Assembly: GCA_028673005.1 (NCBI GenBank) | Contig: CM054120.1 | Span: forward strand, 71,907,533-71,971,532 | Reading direction: 5' to 3' | Origin: Tanypteryx hageni | Taxonomy: Eukaryota > Arthropoda > Insecta > Odonata > Petaluridae | DNA: 64,000 bases | Shown: in pieces, positions 61,722 to 64,000 of the stretch | Layout: each line of letters starts with the position of its first letter | Numbering within the stretch: the first letter of the stretch is position 1 | Made by a program: the position numbers and the translations under genes | Notes under the pieces: model-generated | The model's input: only the letters and a program-made list of their open reading frames with translations | Database searches by the model: none | What the model was told of the DNA's origin: nothing

Positions 61722-63517
61722 AGCTACCACCAGATCGAGCCTTGGCTTGACAGATTCATATTGTCTACTTTATCTGCTGTTATTTCATAATTATATAGTT
61801 GAAATGTATATTATATAGTTGAAACAGCTTCTTTGCTGTTCTGGAATACTTAATACGTGAAATATTATTCTGAATAAATTGTAAAAAATAATCTATTAGA
61901 TCTGCATTTATGTCCAAATGCCTCATCTGATGCTTCAAATGTCTGCCTCATTAAAGCATTAATATTAACTGTATTTAATGCCTATAAACTTTTTTTAACA
62001 ACTTGTTATGTGTTTTACACAACTTTGGGACTTTCTGAATCATCATTATGATGCTGCACTTTGGGTGAAAGTTATTGCTTGGAGCAAACAAGGTTTTTTC
62101 TTTGGTGCATGAGTTGAACTGCTATTCCATTGCCTGCAATGCATTTGAAATGTTTTTGTTCTCACGACCAAATGTTGGGATCAGTTTTGTGGTTTTGCTT
62201 GGTTGTAATAAGTGTTACTTTCGCAAAGAGAAATATCAGAATGCTTCCTGGCATTACATTTCCCTTAGTGACACCTGGGAATGAAGACAATTCCATTGGA
62301 TAACTTATATAATTGCAAAATGGAATCCTTGTGTTTTAATTGTACTCCATGATGATAAGTTTTTCTTCTGTTCGATTTTTGAGCCATTCTTTTGGAGTTG
62401 CAACATGATTCTGTCTCATTGTTGCACTTGGTGATGTAATTACCAATCCAATCTTTGGTATGTTTGCTAAAATGCTTTGCAATGAAGTTAACATGTACTG
62501 ATTGCATTTAAATGCTCAATTATATCTTCTTGCCAGAAATTTAAAACTGTTTAATTAACTGAGATTGTAATCATTGGTATTTTAATGTAGAATGTTATAT
62601 TGATTTATTTATTAACTATTAAGAAATATCTTGGATATAAAATGTAAAGTTCAGCTCAGTTATAATTATTTTTGATGTTTCTTGTTTGTATTTTGATGGT
62701 GTAACAGGTCCACAAGCCTGTTTTTTAGAAGGTATAATCATCTTATTGAGATGGTGTTTTTAATTTAATGCCAATGATGATAACGAAGCAATGGTTTTTT
62801 CTCTCTGTTGCTTGTTGAACAAGTTTAAGGTCTTGATTATTGCAAAATTTAATGCCATATGTTAAGGTTCAACATTACATTTATCATTTTGTGAATTTGG
62901 TTTGACGTTAAAGGTTATGAGTCCTATTGAGTACATTGAATATACCATACTGGTGATGTATCGATAAAATTTGCATTATTGGCCATTTTAGCTATTTAAT
63001 TATTTTTTACAATGACTTGATAGTGAATTGGAACTTTGTAATGTCAAAGGCATTTTTAAAGAAAGCACTTTATGTGGTTAATGTGTAAATGTTACTGCAA
63101 TACTATGTCAGACTTTTAGTTTTTTTCACTGCTTGAAATACTTGTTTTAATTATGTACCTTCAGTGTTGTTATAAATTTTAGTAAAATTTCCTTTTAGGA
63201 AAATATTTTACTTTTATGCAGTGTCAGTTGGATATACTTCATTTCAGGGGATAATTATTTATGTTAATCAACTTGACTTTCACATTTCATTAGCATATTT
63301 TGGTTTTAGGGATGACATCATTTGATTTTGGATTGTTTTGTTATTCATACATTATTCATTGGACAGACATTGTAGAAATGTGTTGGATAGCGTTCCTAGC
63401 ATTCATGGTGGCGAGCGTCGTTATTTCATTTGTTAATCAACATGTTTTGGTATTTGTAATTACTTTGTTATATTACCATTTTTGTTTATTGATTTTTCAT
63501 TATTTGGACAAAATGGT
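61722..63517. other. T-rich DNA, no gene recognised
   Basis: Open frames at 62075 to 62284 and 62265 to 62507 have no motif. Parts of 63020 to 63517 are old copies of 59660 to 60525. Otherwise nothing identified. Confidence 0.5.
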
Positions 63518-64000
63518 AATTTTCGAGTTAGAGATGATTTGTAAAAGTTTTCCAATTTGATTTTGTCATTTCTTCTTTGTGAACATTTTTCTAAATCTCC
63601 TGTTAGTGAAAATTTATATTCTTTTGCTTGTCAGAGAGGCTTTTATATACCGTGGAATGCTTTCACACATGTTTTATAGTAATGGGATTCCACAATGAAA
63701 TCATTGTGTTTAATAGTTTTGAAATTAGTTGTTCAATTTTTATGAAAAGGTTTTTAAAAGTTCCTGTTTGTGAAAGTCCATATTCTTGGTCAGCATTATA
63801 TGTTTATCAGAGCAACATTTCTACTTTCATTAAAATTTCCTGTTTGTAAATTACAGTATGCTTTTAATACAAGTATTGAATGTTTTATGATACCAGAATT
63901 TGTCATTGTCTGTATTTGGAGTTAGATTGTATTATTGGTTGGTTATCTTTCCAAAATTATTGAAAGTAACCTATGTAAAAACTTCTGCTTTTCTCCAGTA
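63518..64000 (+). repeat. Duplicated block, copy 2 (runs off the window)
   Basis: Second copy of 60525 to 61007. It is still identical at the last base, so the true length exceeds 482 bp. Confidence 0.93.

Noticed and set aside
62075..62507. Two frames of 69 and 80 codons on opposite strands
   Set aside because: Low-information sequence in T-rich DNA without splice context or motif.

Overview
The window looks like arthropod nuclear DNA, probably from an insect. It is AT-rich, has no bacterial-style genes, and carries a wide set of eukaryotic transposons: I-like, L2/CR1-like and RTE LINEs, piggyBac, pogo/Tigger elements and their MITEs, a THAP-bearing P element with an intron, hAT and a Helitron-like element. 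I see no complete host gene. Nearly everything recognisable is a transposon, a transposon-derived satellite or a relic. Species placement is inference only.

Region 1 (1 to about 35.02 kb) is a head-to-tail satellite with a monomer of about 2.2 kb: fifteen full or nearly full units plus a partial unit at the left edge, so the array continues leftwards out of the window. Every monomer is the same chimera: a dead fragment of a LINE reverse transcriptase, then a fragment of a matrix metalloproteinase (MMP) carrying the cysteine-switch motif RCGVPD, then about 0.6 kb of unidentified spacer. All intact units share the same disabling mutations, so the piece was already dead when it was amplified. 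From about 6.5 kb rightwards the monomers alternate by type and form higher-order dimers of 4,432 to 4,437 bp, with a register slip near 15.3 kb. The right edge is scrambled.

Region 2 (35.2 to 39.8 kb) is a graveyard of nested elements: a 13-bp minisatellite against a decayed piggyBac transposase, a LINE fragment with a Tigger element in it, and a fairly fresh I-like LINE (endonuclease fragment, RT, RNase H, zinc knuckle).

Region 3 (41.3 to 44.6 kb) is a decayed P-element-like transposase with an N-terminal THAP domain split by an intron. That intron holds a pogo-type MITE. Region 4 (46.9 to 50.9 kb, minus strand) is an L2-like LINE cut by an 889-bp MITE whose TA-flanked excision restores the LINE frame, followed by an RTE-clade LINE with an APE-like endonuclease.

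Region 5 (52.5 to 57.4 kb) holds a hAT dimerisation-domain relic, a lone pogo terminus, an L2-like LINE with a 479-codon open RT frame, and a pogo/POGK-like transposon with both terminal inverted repeats. Region 6 (57.4 to 64 kb) is T-rich and mostly non-coding. It contains a 375-bp Helitron-like element, one candidate terminal exon, a SINE-like insertion bracketed by a 15-bp direct repeat, and old local duplications including a near-identical block of at least 482 bp repeated 2,993 bp apart and running off the window end.
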